Positions 63,944-64,000 of a DNA stretch of 64,000 nucleotides are shown in pieces; the first letter of the stretch is position 1, and each line of letters begins with the position of its first letter. The position numbers and the translations under genes were made by a program. Source of the DNA: an uncultured Clostridia bacterium. GTDB taxonomy: Bacteria; Bacillota; Clostridia; Christensenellales; Borkfalkiaceae. The notes under the pieces were generated by a model. That model saw only the letters and a program-made list of their open reading frames with translations, was not told the origin of the DNA and did not search any database. Location: NCBI GenBank assembly GCA_944367535.1, contig CALVWQ010000006.1:1-64000 (forward strand), in the 5' to 3' direction.

Positions 63944-64000
63944 TTATTTTAAGAAACCTTTATAGTTTTTCATCATTATCTGCGATTGCAGCGCCTGGTC
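63944..64000 (-). CDS. secY: SecY C-terminus, partial at right edge
   Basis: Eighteen residues before a TAA stop at 63944-63946 read DQALQSQIMMKNYKGFLK, matching the conserved SecY C-terminal tail. The rest lies beyond base 64000. Its place before adk and map confirms the assignment. Confidence 0.9.
   Translation of the reverse strand, partial: DQALQSQIMMKNYKGFLK

Overview
The window looks like chromosomal backbone of a low-to-mid GC anaerobic Firmicute of class Clostridia, probably an uncultured endospore-forming or spore-derived lineage. The reasons are a DnaD-type primosome protein, WhiA, CwlD, YlxY- and YtxC-like sporulation-associated proteins, a T-box leader on thrS, HemZ-type radical SAM chemistry, a rubredoxin-bearing flavodiiron protein, coexisting PPi- and ATP-type phosphofructokinases, and an L17 carrying a mid-protein insertion. 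Assignment below class is not supported by anything I can compute here. No tRNA, rRNA, IS element, prophage or CRISPR array was found. Most genes lie on the minus strand.

Region by region: 1-3.6 kb holds a minus-strand run with two small membrane proteins, signal peptidase I, a DUF951 protein and an alpha/beta-hydrolase-fold protein without the usual nucleophile. At 3.7-5.4 kb is a plus-strand DnaD-repeat protein fused to the N-terminal zinc module of the DnaC/DnaI helicase loader. From 8.2 down to 5.5 kb runs an ECF S-component, type III pantothenate kinase and homoserine dehydrogenase operon. 8.4-13.9 kb has a tiny cysteine-rich membrane protein, BipA, a Nudix hydrolase, an unknown 290-residue protein, DUF4364, a TSCPD protein and Dtd. 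14.0-16.8 kb has a CDF metal exporter, an NrdG-like radical SAM enzyme and a DMT-type permease, followed by a possible structured RNA. 17.1-18.6 kb has cwlD and a gene-free 0.8 kb containing inverted TTATCAACA repeats and a possible orphan transcript.

18.6-28.4 kb carries an iron alcohol dehydrogenase, Pfp, PfkA, DnaE, WhiA, a PHP hydrolase and MurB. 28.5-34.6 kb carries a solute-binding protein and the rpsO-pnp-ylxY-mlpA block known from Bacillus. 34.7-43.6 kb is the secD-secF-recJ-relA-MBL-hemZ block. 43.8-46.6 kb has a zinc-ribbon protein, DUF1858 and an orphan Wzz/BY-kinase. 47.2-52.8 kb has thrS with its threonine T-box, a YtxC-like gene and a P-type ATPase. 52.9-58.7 kb has a phosphoribosyltransferase, a two-component system driving a flavodiiron NO/O2 reductase, and a ferritin-like protein. 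58.9-64 kb is the end of the ribosomal superoperon (secY-adk-map-infA-rpmJ-rpsM-rpsK-rpsD-rpoA-rplQ).

The most unusual items are the DnaD/loader fusion without an AAA+ domain, the 66-residue protein with 13 cysteines, the inverted TTATCAACA cluster upstream of cwlD, the interleaved complementary segments at 16.8 kb, and a promoter that overlaps a terminator hairpin at 45.15 kb.
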